A stretch of 64,000 bases of DNA from Panonychus citri (taxonomy: Eukaryota; Arthropoda; Arachnida; Trombidiformes; Tetranychidae): NCBI RefSeq assembly GCF_014898815.1, contig NW_026515542.1:372001-436000 (forward strand), written 5' to 3'. The notes beneath the pieces are model-generated. The model searched no databases. It worked only from the letters and a program-made list of their open reading frames with translations, and was not told the DNA's origin. Position numbers and translations under genes: made by a program. This document shows positions 1-10,700 of this stretch, piece by piece. Every line of letters starts with the position of its first letter. Positions within the stretch are counted from its first letter, which is position 1.

Positions 1-266
1 GTTTTATTGATAGATTTTATTTGGAAGTGTTTAAATTTGGTTTGAACAATTTAATTTAATTTGTTACATTAAATTGTAATTAGTTGAGTCTTGTTTGTTT
101 GTTTTGTTGGATCAAAAAATTAAATGAATATATATGATGAACAATTAACTGATTTTGAGATGAAGTTTGTTACATTAATTTTGTTTTCTTCGAGAAAAGT
201 TAATTCAGTTAAGTTTGATATTCATGTTCATCTTATTGACATTGGTTACAAGTTAATTGTTAGTAA
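1..266. other. AT-rich noncoding, downstream of gankyrin
   Basis: No reading frame of note. AT-rich DNA on the 3' side of the minus-strand gankyrin gene, presumably its 3' UTR and intergenic sequence. Confidence 0.5.
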
Positions 267-2024
267 TTAATGTTTGGTATCAGCATAATCAAAATCACCG
301 GATTCTATTCTTTGTCTAACTGCGTATCTTGAGCACATATCCAACGGTTTCTTTTTTTCCTAAAAGTAAAAAGTAATAACAAATCAATTAGAACGAAAAT
401 TCAAATTCAAATTCAAAATATTAATAATATTTTCGTTTTTCGATTAATAATTTACCTTGTTCTCGATTTCCATGTCAGCACCCGATTCAATTAACAATTT
501 ACACTCAGCTAATCGCTCTTCCTCACAGGCACAATGTAAAGGTGTATTTCCATAATTGTCTTGAATGTTGATATTAATTTTTGGAGATTCGAGGAGTAAT
601 TTAACTATCTTGGAATTGCCTTTGGAAGATGATCTATGTAAAGGAGTTGATCCATATTTATCTTGTGGATTAACATTAGCACCAGAATCAAGAAGCAATT
701 TAAATATTTCAAAATGAGATTTAGAGGCAGCATAATGTAAGGCTGTTTGTCCATTGTTATTGGGCCGATTAATGTTCACACCAGCTGAGATTAATTCTTT
801 GACAATATCAAGTCTTCCAGCCGAACAAGCGATCATTAATGGAGTCCATCCCATCTTTTTTTTGAATAGAGAAGAGAGAAAATTATTATCACCGTTAATT
901 TGATTTATAAATCAGAATAAGAATTTACCTCATCTGTAGGATCTAATTCCGCTTTAGGATCTTTGAGAATTTCTTTCAGTTTAATGAGATCACCTTCGGA
1001 AGCGGCTACATGTAAAGGAGTTCGATCTTCAGAGGCCTTGGAAATTAAGAAAAAGAAATTGAAATTAAACAGTGAAAAAAAAGATCCAAATTAGAAATAA
1101 ATTGTTATACAATTTTTGTATTAGAAGAGAAAATTGAAAACAATAAAGATTAAGAAAACTTTCAATTTGCCTATTCAATTTTCTGTTCACATACTGAGAA
1201 CAATTAAAATTCTTACCATTTAAATTGATTGTTGAATCAACTGTAATTATCGATAGGAGTTTAATGTGATATAAAATTGAAATTCACAATAACTAAATCA
1301 ACTAATTGATGTCCAAATCCAGTGAAAATTATACAAGTCATCGTGATAGATCATGTGAGTAACATATGATTAGAAAAGTAAAAAAATGAACAACCAAAAA
1401 TTAAAGAGAAAACAAAAAGATCAAGAAAAATGTATCCAAACTCACCTATTACAATTAAACACAAAATAAATGGAAATTAAACTTGTAATTACAATAAATT
1501 CTTAAAATTAATTGATTAATAAAAAGATTAAAAAATGAAAACAAATTAAAATTGGAAAAAAAATCAAAACAATTGATCAGGTTTTCATTTTCTAACCAAT
1601 AGATGGCAGGAGAACCGATGTTCGCAATCGGTGATTTAAATTTTAAATGTTTTTCCAATTTGATTGCTACCAATCAGTAATTTCCCTAATCAATTAAAAT
1701 GATAATCAATCGTCAACCTAAATGAACCTTTAATTATCACCGATAAAAACCGAATGGTAGCAAATTCTAATGATAAGGAATAAAATTTAATCTAACCAAT
1801 GATCACTCATGACGATAATCAATGAAATGGTCAAACAATTAAGTTTAATCATCGCGTTTCAATTATAATTAGTGAAATGTGACTAAAATTAAAGGTGATT
1901 TGTATTTCCGTAGATGTGAAAAACATGCTCATTGGAAAATGTAAACAATGAGAGAGACAAAAAGATTAACCTTACCTTTAGATTGTCAAGTGTAAATCCA
2001 TCAAGTGAATCTTGTTGATTTAAC
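267..2024 (-). CDS. PSMD10: Gankyrin-like ankyrin protein (26S proteasome assembly chaperone PSMD10)
   Basis: Ankyrin-repeat protein whose best family match is gankyrin/PSMD10, the chaperone that binds the Rpt3 ATPase during assembly of the 19S regulatory particle. I can trace four exons on the minus strand: about 1978-2024, about 929-1038, 456-853 and 267-359, with GT-AG junctions and phase that stays open. The large exon carries tandem ankyrin units with the TPLH / TALHYAAS consensus; the stretch ending GNTPLHCACEEERLAECKLL and the following IENKEKK closely parallel human gankyrin. The last exon ends at the stop at 267-269. The start exon is not resolved; a short frame with a Met near 2190 is possible but unsupported. 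The gene is otherwise free of frameshifts. Intron 1-like gap (1039-1977) is long for this locus. Identity of the family is firm; orthology to PSMD10 rather than another ankyrin protein is likely from the shared C-terminal half. Confidence 0.8.
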
Positions 2025-2550
2025 TAAGGGCAAAGGTTAAATGTTGAGATTAAATTGTTGATTAAAATGGAAATTAATTGAATCATATAAATTATGATAG
2101 AATAGAAGGAGAAAAAAGTGATTAAGTTTCATTTTGTTTTCCTCAAGAGGCTGAGGTGACATTACAATCAAACGTAATTGTGGTTGGCGCATTTTTAATT
2201 GCAAGACATTTTATCATTACAATCAATTGATTTTTTTTTTCGTTTTAAAGATAATAGATTATGTATTAATGATCAATGATCTAATAATTTTCCAGGGGCG
2301 TGAATAAAAATGGGAAAATGATGGAAACTGAAATAAAGTTCATTTTGGTGAAGCTTTTGATTGGTAAACGACACGAGAAGTAAACAAAGGAAAATTGGAT
2401 TGTATGAAGAGAAATGAATAAAATGAAATGAATCATTTTAATTGATAGAATCTTTTTTTTTTGTTAGAATTTTCCTTTTTTTCTGTTAGAGTTGTCGGCC
2501 ACGAATGAGTTGACGATGAGGGAGAAGAATAATAAGAAGAGAGAGCAAGG

Positions 2551-2600
2551 TGATAGATAGATAGAGATAGAGAGAGAGTGAGAGTGAGAGTGAGAAGAGA
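2551..2600. repeat. GA/GATA-rich simple repeat
   Basis: Short low-complexity purine tract mixing GATA, GAGA and GAGT units, just downstream of the Arl8 stop on the minus strand. Confidence 0.7.
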
Positions 2601-2626
2601 AATGTAAAGGATCAACGATCATGGAA

Positions 2627-3187
2627 TTAACGAGATCCAGATTTGGAATGATTAATTAACCATTGTAAGGTTATGTCAATATTACTTTTCTCTTTACATG
2701 AGATGGAATAACAGCAAATCTCTCGATCTTGAATTGCGGCCAAATTCATTTGTTCAATTAATTCATTGACATCAAGAGCATCAGGTAAATCTTTCTTATT
2801 ACCCAATACAAGAACTGGAATACCGGCTAATTGTGGTTTATCCAGCAAATTGTGAAGCTCATTTCGTGAGCCTTCAATTTTCTCGTGATCCGCTGCGTCC
2901 ACCATGAATACAATGGCATTTACACCTCTACAATAACGTTCCCACATACTTCGGAATCTTGGTTGTCCTCCGATATCCCAAATTTTAATGGTAACATTTC
3001 CTTTGGTTACTTTACGCATATTAAAACCAACAGTTGGAATCATATCTTCCATAAATAAATTGGAAGCAATCACATTAACAAAGGTAGTTTTTCCTGAATT
3101 CTGAAGACCAACCAAGGTAAGTTCCATCTCCTCTTTCCAGAAAAGGCTTTTCAACCAGTCAAGAACACGATTTATTATGGCCAACAT
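2627..3187 (-). CDS. Arl8: ADP-ribosylation factor-like GTPase 8 (Arl8)
   Basis: Small GTPase of lysosomes; family members recruit kinesin adaptors and HOPS and so place and fuse lysosomes. The 186-residue product has exactly the length of human ARL8A/B. Visible motifs: amphipathic N-terminus MLAIINRVLDWLKSLF in place of a myristoylated glycine, P-loop GLQNSGKTT (residues 27-35), switch I around MIPTVGFNM, switch II WDIGGQ, and the guanine-specificity motif GNKKD. I chose the Met at 3187, not the in-frame Met ten codons upstream, because the first one gives the conserved family N-terminus and length. No intron interrupts the frame. It is divergent from EMC1 with 446 bp between the two start codons, so the two probably share a promoter region. 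One odd residue is Asn at position 30, where vertebrate paralogs have Tyr. Confidence 0.97.
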   Translation of the reverse strand: MLAIINRVLDWLKSLFWKEEMELTLVGLQNSGKTTFVNVIASNLFMEDMIPTVGFNMRKVTKGNVTIKIWDIGGQPRFRSMWERYCRGVNAIVFMVDAADHEKIEGSRNELHNLLDKPQLAGIPVLVLGNKKDLPDALDVNELIEQMNLAAIQDREICCYSISCKEKSNIDITLQWLINHSKSGSR

Positions 3188-3633
3188 GATTTTAAGAGAA
3201 TTAAATATTTGTAACAATTAAAAAGAACAAGAAACAAACTAATTAATTATATATAAAAAGAAAAGGTTAAGATGCTGTTGGAACTGTTAATTGATTATCT
3301 TGACAAATGGAAACAATTAATGTTGAGATTGAAAGAGAAAGAGAAAAAAGAAAAAATAACAAATGAAAACAAATCCGAATTCGAATGATCCCGGATTCGA
3401 ATCTCGAATTCGATAACCGAATCCGCTTGACGCTCTTTCCTTTTTCTCAACTCAAATTTTTTCTCAATTAATTTATTTTTCTCTCTCTCTCTCTCCTTCT
3501 AATTAACTGATTGCAATTGTGTAAAATTATTAATTGTTTTACCTTTTTCCCTTTTGTGATTCTTCTTGTCTCAATGATAGATTAATTTGTTTTCTCTGTT
3601 TCTCTTTGTGTGTGGATCTTTGGTTGGAAAAAG
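3188..3633. promoter_or_regulatory. Shared divergent promoter region of Arl8 and EMC1
   Basis: Intergenic space between two head-to-head housekeeping genes. It holds a cluster of CG-containing palindromes in otherwise AT-rich DNA (CGAATTCG at 3376-3383, GATTCGAATC at 3394-3403, TCGAATTCGA at 3404-3413) followed by a CT-rich tract near 3480-3500. No TATA box stands out on either side. Confidence 0.5.
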
Positions 3634-6525
3634 ATGATACGATTCATGGTGTTACCGATTTTATTGATTGGTTTTCTATTCTCATGGTTTAATCTTAGTC
3701 ATGGTTTATATGAGGATCAAATTTACAAATGGGATTGGAGACAACGATTTATTGGTATAGATGTTGATAATTGTCTTAGATCAAATAGTGAAAGTAAAGA
3801 ATTAATCTTCTGTGTAACCGGTGAGACAAATGTTGTCTCGGCAATTACAAGGAAAGGTGAGATTGCCTGGAGAAATGTCCAAGAGGAACAAGGGAAAACC
3901 ATTGGTAGTGCTCTTGGTTCAACGGGTGATGGTTTAATTACAATTAGTTTGTATAAAACTAAAAATGAGAGTAAAATTTTCCTTCGTAAATGGTCACAAG
4001 ATGATTTTGGCTATTTAATTGTGGAAAGGAATCATTTCCTTCAAGGTGATGGTAATTGTTTGGCTTCCATTGATCCAGTTAAAAGCTTGATTACAATTGT
4101 ATGTGGTCAATCAGTTAATCAACTTAAATCATTCCAATTTTTATTAACTAAAGATGATTCTGCTTCTAAACCAATTGAAAGTGAACATTCATCTCTTGAA
4201 GATAATCTGGTTAATGTTAATTTAGAAAATGATTGTTTAATTGTTGGTTACAATAACATCATTTGCTTAACAACAACTTCAATTCATCATATTAAATTGG
4301 GTGAATCAAATGGTCCAATCAACCTCTTCCTAAAGCCTTAACCAATGGTGGAAGATATATTCTTGATAAAATTTCTGATCAAAATGGAATCGATTTAGGA
4401 CATTTCGGACTTAGATCACTTCGAGCCGATGGTCAATTGGAAAACTATTACCTTTACAAATTGAACACTAATGGCGATGGATTGAAATTACAAACAGTAT
4501 TTCCTAAATTACAAAGATTGACAATATCATCTAATTCTGGTGAATCTAATGGTGAACAATTTTTCGGTATATCACCGGTAAATGATGGAATCGAAGTTTA
4601 CAAAATTGGCTCTGATTGGAAATTGGAAAAATTATTCTTCACTTCAATTGAAACTAATTCTCATGCTAATGGTGTTCACAGATTCTCATGTGTTAAATTT
4701 GGTTCACAAATTGAATTTATTGTAACTTTTGATGATCAACGAATCGTTTCCTACAATTACAAGGGAATATCTAATTGGTCTCGAGAGGAAAGTTTATCTT
4801 CAATCATTTGGTCACAATTTATTTCGCTACCTTATTTTTCATCGTCATCAACAACCAGTCAAAATGATAATTTTGGATTACCAAATGATTTCCTATTTCT
4901 TTCATCTTTCATTAACCGTCTTTACTCACAAATATCATCCATCCAAGAATACATCATCTCATCATATGGAACTTTATTCACCTCTGAAGCAACAAGATTA
5001 GCTTCAATTAAAGATGATTCCAAGGAGAAATCACTAGTCTCTGATGTATTTGGTTTCCATAAATTACTATTCATTGTTACTCAAAGAGGAAAACTATTTG
5101 TCCTGGACAATGTTCGAAAGGGTAAAATAATCTGGTCCCATTATGATGCTCGATTAAAAGATGATATTATCCAAGAAAGTAGACTAATCGATTCAATTGA
5201 AATGGAAAGTGGAAGAAAATGTGATAAACTACCAGTTCTATCGGTTCACCTTCAACGAAACAATTTATTCTCACCTCGAGTGTCCATTGTCTCACCTATG
5301 GGTTATATCATCTCCTACAATCCATTGGAAGGTCGTGTTGAAGAGGTTAAAGATTATAAGATGCGAATTAAATTGTCAATGTTAATGCACCATTCAGATG
5401 ATGAAGGGGTTAAAGGATTAATTTTGATGAATGAAGAAGATAAAGTTTCCTTTTATCCAGAATCAACTCGAGATACCTTTTTATTGCATAAAGATAATTA
5501 CTACATGATGGTTTCCAAACAGACAAGTGAAAAAGTATCAGGTTATTCACTGAGACATCTTGAATCAGGTGTACCCAAGGGAGAGGGCGATATTGCCCTT
5601 AAAGTGTGGAGTTTAAATTTACCTCTTTAACTGGATCGTGTCTTCAGGTTCGATGGAAAGAGGTTGATGAACATGTTCACTCTCAGGGTAAAGTTCTGGC
5701 CGATCGAGCTGTTCTTTACAAGTATCTTAATCCAAATTTGGTTGCATTGGTTAACCGAGGTGAGGAAAGTTCCGATGAAGATTCAGGCCGAATCAATGTG
5801 GTTCAATTTTATCTTCTCGATGCTGTTACCGGTTCTATTTACTATTCGGTTGTTCATCGACGAGCTTCCGATCCAGTTCATCTTGTTCACTCTGAAAATT
5901 TTATCATCTACTCATTTTACAATGAGAAACAACGTCGAATTGAAATTAGCTCATTGGAACTTTTCGAGGGTAAAGAAATGCCACCACCGCCACCGGTGCG
6001 AACACCAAAATTATTGAACATCTTTCCTTTATTTTCCCCACTGGAATACGAGCCATGAGGGAGACTCAAACAATTCGCGGTATTACCAATAAGCATATTC
6101 TAATTGCTCTAACCTCCGGTGGTATATTATCTTTACCCAAAATTTTCCTCGATCCTCGTCGAGCTTCATTCGCCAATTCAAAGTATGCATCTTCGGCTGC
6201 AGCCATGGAGGAAGGTGGTGTCTACCTACCACCCTACATACCTGAATTACCGATTCCCTCGGAAGGAATAATTAACTACAATCAATCGGTAGTCGATGTT
6301 AACCGAATTTATGTTGGTTCATCTTCCCTTGAATCTACATCACTTCTTTTTATCACTGGTCTGGACATTTACTATACTCGAGTTACCCCTTCTAAAACTT
6401 TCGACATACTTAAAGACGATTTTGATAATCTTTTAATAATTATTGTTCTTACTGCTCTTTTGTTATTTTCTATTGCAACTAAATATCTGGCATCAAGGAA
6501 AACGCTCAATGCTGCCTGGAAATAA
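3634..6525 (+). CDS. EMC1: ER membrane protein complex subunit 1 (frameshifted in this sequence)
   Basis: Largest luminal subunit of the EMC insertase, which inserts tail-anchored and multi-pass proteins into the ER membrane. The Met at 3634 starts a signal sequence (IRFMVLPILLIGFLFSWF) followed by the conserved YEDQ...WDWRQRFIG opening of the family. The middle is the beta-propeller/DUF1620 part, with EHVHSQGKVLADRAVLYKYL and NPNLVALV clearly matching human EMC1, and the C-terminus has the DPRR motif, ESTSLLFITGLDIYYTRV, one transmembrane helix (LLIIIVLTALLLFSIAT) and a short cytosolic tail ending AWK. Length of about 960 residues agrees with about 990 in human. The gene has no intron, but the frame changes near 4320, 5605-5640 and 6020-6035. 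All three breaks leave conserved protein on both sides, so they look like sequence errors rather than decay. AATAAA lies near 6711. Confidence 0.95.
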
Positions 6526-7755
6526 TAGTGTAAAGTAATTAATGCAAACTCCTAATTATACAAGTCGAAAGTTAATTAGGAAATGATAAAAACAAAAACA
6601 GAAAACAAGAAAAAAAAATAATAGTTTGTAAAACTTTGCCCGAATCAAATATTGTAATAATTTAATTTACCAACTAAATGTGAAACCTTTCATGTTATTG
6701 AATCAATTTTCAATAAAGACTTTTTTTCAGAAAACAAAAGTTATAATTTGCAATTAATTGTCAATTAATTTGGATACTCTTACTGTGTATGGGTGTACAA
6801 TAAATTTATTCAAATGCAATAAAAAAAGCGCTGATCACGAAAAGCAAAGTTAAATAAAAATGGGTGAGAATGAGAGAGAGACAAGGAGAGGATGAGAAAG
6901 AGAGAGAGGGGAAGAGGGAGAAAAGGTGTGAAAATAAAGGCGGGGATGGGATTATAAGGAGAGTTAACTTGAGAGAGTTGGATAGGGATGAGAGGGAGAA
7001 AAATGAGATAATAGAAATTTTTTATACACAATTGTTTTTTGTTTCATCTCCTCAATCAATCTTGTGGTGTTCCTTTGCTTTAATTGATCCTTAATTATTC
7101 TTGTGTGTGTAATGTGGTTTGGTTGTTTATCTGTTGACAATTTAACGTGCAAAAAATTAAATCTATCAACTCATCGTTGACTTGTTCCCTGGAGATTTAA
7201 ATTTCCTTTGATACAATTAACATCTTATTGTTTTTTTTTCCTCAAGGCAAAGTTTTGCTATTGACAAACAAAAAAATGACCTCTCCAAAATACACTTAAG
7301 ATTCACATTGATGATGATTTTTTTTAAGTTTACCGGAAAAAATGATATAAAGAAAGAGAGAGAGAAAGAGAAAGGGAGAGAAATGCATTCAATAAATGCT
7401 CAATATAACATAAATATAAATAACCTTGAACATTCAGCGATATAAATTTATACAACTATCAGGCTATAATTTTTTGTTGCAATTTGCTTTTAAACATGAA
7501 CTAATCCACTCAGAGGGTTAACCAGAAACCATGGAAAAGGTGATCGGAGGAGTATTGATAGAAGTTAATTTGGTTTTGAAATCATTTCAACAGGCAACTT
7601 TAATTTTAATCCAGTTTAGTTGATGGTATTATTTTGTTTTAATTGTTCAATCAGATCCTCTTGTTTATTTATTGTTTCGCTTGAGTAATTGATACTTTAG
7701 TGGCGGAGATTTTGGTGGTTCCTCTGGTTATCAACACGCTTTTTCTTATGATGAT
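6526..7755. other. Noncoding between EMC1 and ARID2 3' ends
   Basis: 3' flanks of the two convergent genes. Contains a polyadenylation-like AATAAA near 6711, a GA-rich tract at about 6865-7010 and another at 7350-7382. The reading frames in the purine tracts are simple-sequence artefacts. Confidence 0.6.
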
Positions 7756-10700
7756 CTAGACTTTTTGAATTAGATTTTCTTCATAAATGAATCTATTCAG
7801 CTTTTTTCTTTCATTTCTTTCCGTTATTACACCTAAACACTGTGCGATGGTTCTTGACTCTTCTCGTCCTTCGACTATGCAAAGTTCACTTAAATAGGGT
7901 TCGAGACTTTGTAAAAATCTATGGGAAAAAAGGAGATAAATAAGATTTGGAAAAAAGATTAATTTATATTGGTGAGGTTAATTTACATGAAGATAGAAGA
8001 TAAATACTTACGATCTAAGCTTGGATGAAACTTGAGCCAAATTCTCAAGATTAAAGCTGCTGTTAAACGTACTAGTTGTTATTGGAGTTAAAGGTGTAAT
8101 TGGCGGGGGCTTGGGAAGTTCCTGTTAAGACAAAAGAGAAAAAGATAATTAGTGATTAATAATAATGGAAACTATTAAATAACAGTTTGTTAATTTATCT
8201 TTATTCATGCTTACCACATAATTAATGGCATGCCTTCGGATGGCTAAAAGGGCAGCGTTAGAAGAGTAACCTGGATGAGCGGGTGGCACAATTGGTGGTG
8301 GTACACTCCAGACTCACGTCGTATAGCCGATTGCTGTAAGGCAGCAGCATTACAATGAAAATCCTGCAACAAAAAAAATACTCAATTAAAACAGTTTCAT
8401 AGTTTGATAATCAATGATGATCAACAGAAAAACAAATCAACTCACATTAATATGAGTTAATAAAGATAATTTTGGTCTAGATGCTAAACAACCAGGTCCT
8501 CTTCCCTCTAGGCCACCCCATTTACAGGTCATTTTTTCAGAGGTATTTGTAGATATTGACATGTTCTTTATGAACATGCCAATAAACTTGAGATGGACGA
8601 TTGAAAACTCTGGAAAGAAAGGAAAACAATTAAAGAAATAAACATTAAATCTTTGATTTGACAACATTGCAAAGTGATTAATTGTTGAGATACACTTACT
8701 TTTTACACTCGTGCCATTCACAATGAAATTGTAAATTTTTAAGATTGACTGAGGTGGATTTGATTGCTGGCTTTGATTTAACAGTTGCAGTTTGAGCAGT
8801 ATTAGAGGCATTGGTGTTTGGAGTTCCATTGACGGGACCAGGGGGTGATGTGTTTGTTGCTGAATCTGTCATGGATTTGTTTTGTTGTGAAGATGAAGAT
8901 GTTAACTCTTTTCCTTGTTGACCATTAGATGAGGTAATTACACTTGTACCATTTGTTTTGATTTTATTAGTTAATTGCTGTGATTCAACTGTAATTTCCT
9001 TCTTTAAAGGCGTTATGCTAATTGAATTTATGGAGTTATTGGATTTCATTTTCTTATTGGCTTCAGGTTTACCATCTTCTTCTTCATTAGATCTTTTTGA
9101 GATCAATTTACTTGCACTACTTTCAATTGATTTATTCAACTCATTAACTGATATTATTTCATTTGGTGGTTTGATAGTTGATTTACCAATTTCTTGTACC
9201 AAATTTGAGGTTATTTCACCATTACTTAGTTCAGTTTTTATATTGATTAAAGTTGATTTAGATTCCAATGTGTCAATTTGAATAGGTTTAACTGTTGTAG
9301 AGGATATTGAAGTTTTGTATAGTTGATGAATCTGTTGTTGAAGACACTAGTTTATTTAACGTTGGCGTTGAAACAGATACTAATGTTGAGCTGTTTAATG
9401 TGGTTTCAGAACTATTTATGGCTGATTGTTGGGTTGTTGTTGGCGGTTGTTGAATTACATTAGTAGCTAATTGTTGTTGCACTGTTAATGTTGGATTTAA
9501 TTGTTGTACTGTGATGGACTTTTGGAGATTATTTGTTGCGACAGTAGTTGAGTTTATCTGCCCTCCTAATTGTTGTTGTTGTTGTTGTTGAACATTGGAC
9601 ACATTTTTGATTGGTAAAGATGATTTTGTGGTCAATATGTACACCTTATTAGATTGTGATGGTGACATATTTGTGATGGGAGTTGATGCTGATGAAACAG
9701 TATTTAATATCGGTGGATTGTTAAAGGGGGTGGTTGATGATGATGAGGTGGTCACAGAGGTGATGGTTGTTACACATGAATTTACATTAGACTGATTTAT
9801 AGTTCCTGCCATGGCAGAGAAATCAGGAAGTTTTCCTTATCGAGAAGAACATTAAGCAAAGGCGATGATTTAACTGTATTAGATCTATTGGGAATAGTGT
9901 TCGAATTGGTTGGTGTTGATGGATTTTCACTGACAATTCCACTTCCTAAAACAGCTTTCAGTAGAATATCATTTGAATTAGAATTTGCTGTCTGAGATGT
10001 TGATGAAGAAGCGGTTGTAACTATCATTAAGGATGTTATCAGTTGACTGGTTACAAAAGTTTGCGATGTGCTAACGGTTATCGGTAATTTGTTTGAGTTG
10101 GTCAAGACAGTTTGAATTGCGTTACGAGTTAATGAATCATTTGAACTTGTTATCGCAACTGGGCAACACCGTTGGCCTGTTGAATTGGTCGTTGCTGGGT
10201 AAGAAATCCTGGTGGTAAATTAATCGCACCGGTGTACCAGAAGCTACTCCTGCAGGCATACCAACCAGGCCGGTTTGCTGTTGATTACCAACTATGGTCG
10301 TACTAATAAAAATTGTTGAGGTTGATTTGGTTGGAGGGATTGACCAGGTTGACCTGGTGTAGTGAATAAAACAGATCCACCTTGTAAAGCTTGACCAGTT
10401 GTGATACAGGTTGTTTGAGGTTGTAAAATGTTTGCAGTTGATGTTGGATTAGCTGTAACAATTACTTGTTGAGTATTAACTGATCCTCCACTTGACACTG
10501 CTGGTATTAAAGGTGTTGTATTTGCGATTGCTGGTGTTATGGTGACACTTGTTGATAAAGATGAGTTGTTGTTACTTGTGCTGGTAACGAAAATGTTATT
10601 CAAAGGTGTTGATGATGAAGTAGATGAAGATGATGAGGATGATTGATGAGGTTGAAGATGTTGATGAATGTGATGGTGTATTAGAAGTAATGACCGTTGT

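Noticed and set aside
1455..1673. 72-codon minus-strand frame
   Set aside because: Lies within the gankyrin intron, AT-rich, no similarity.
6810..7152. Open frames in GA-rich DNA downstream of EMC1
   Set aside because: Simple-sequence composition explains them; no domain and frames overlap on both strands.
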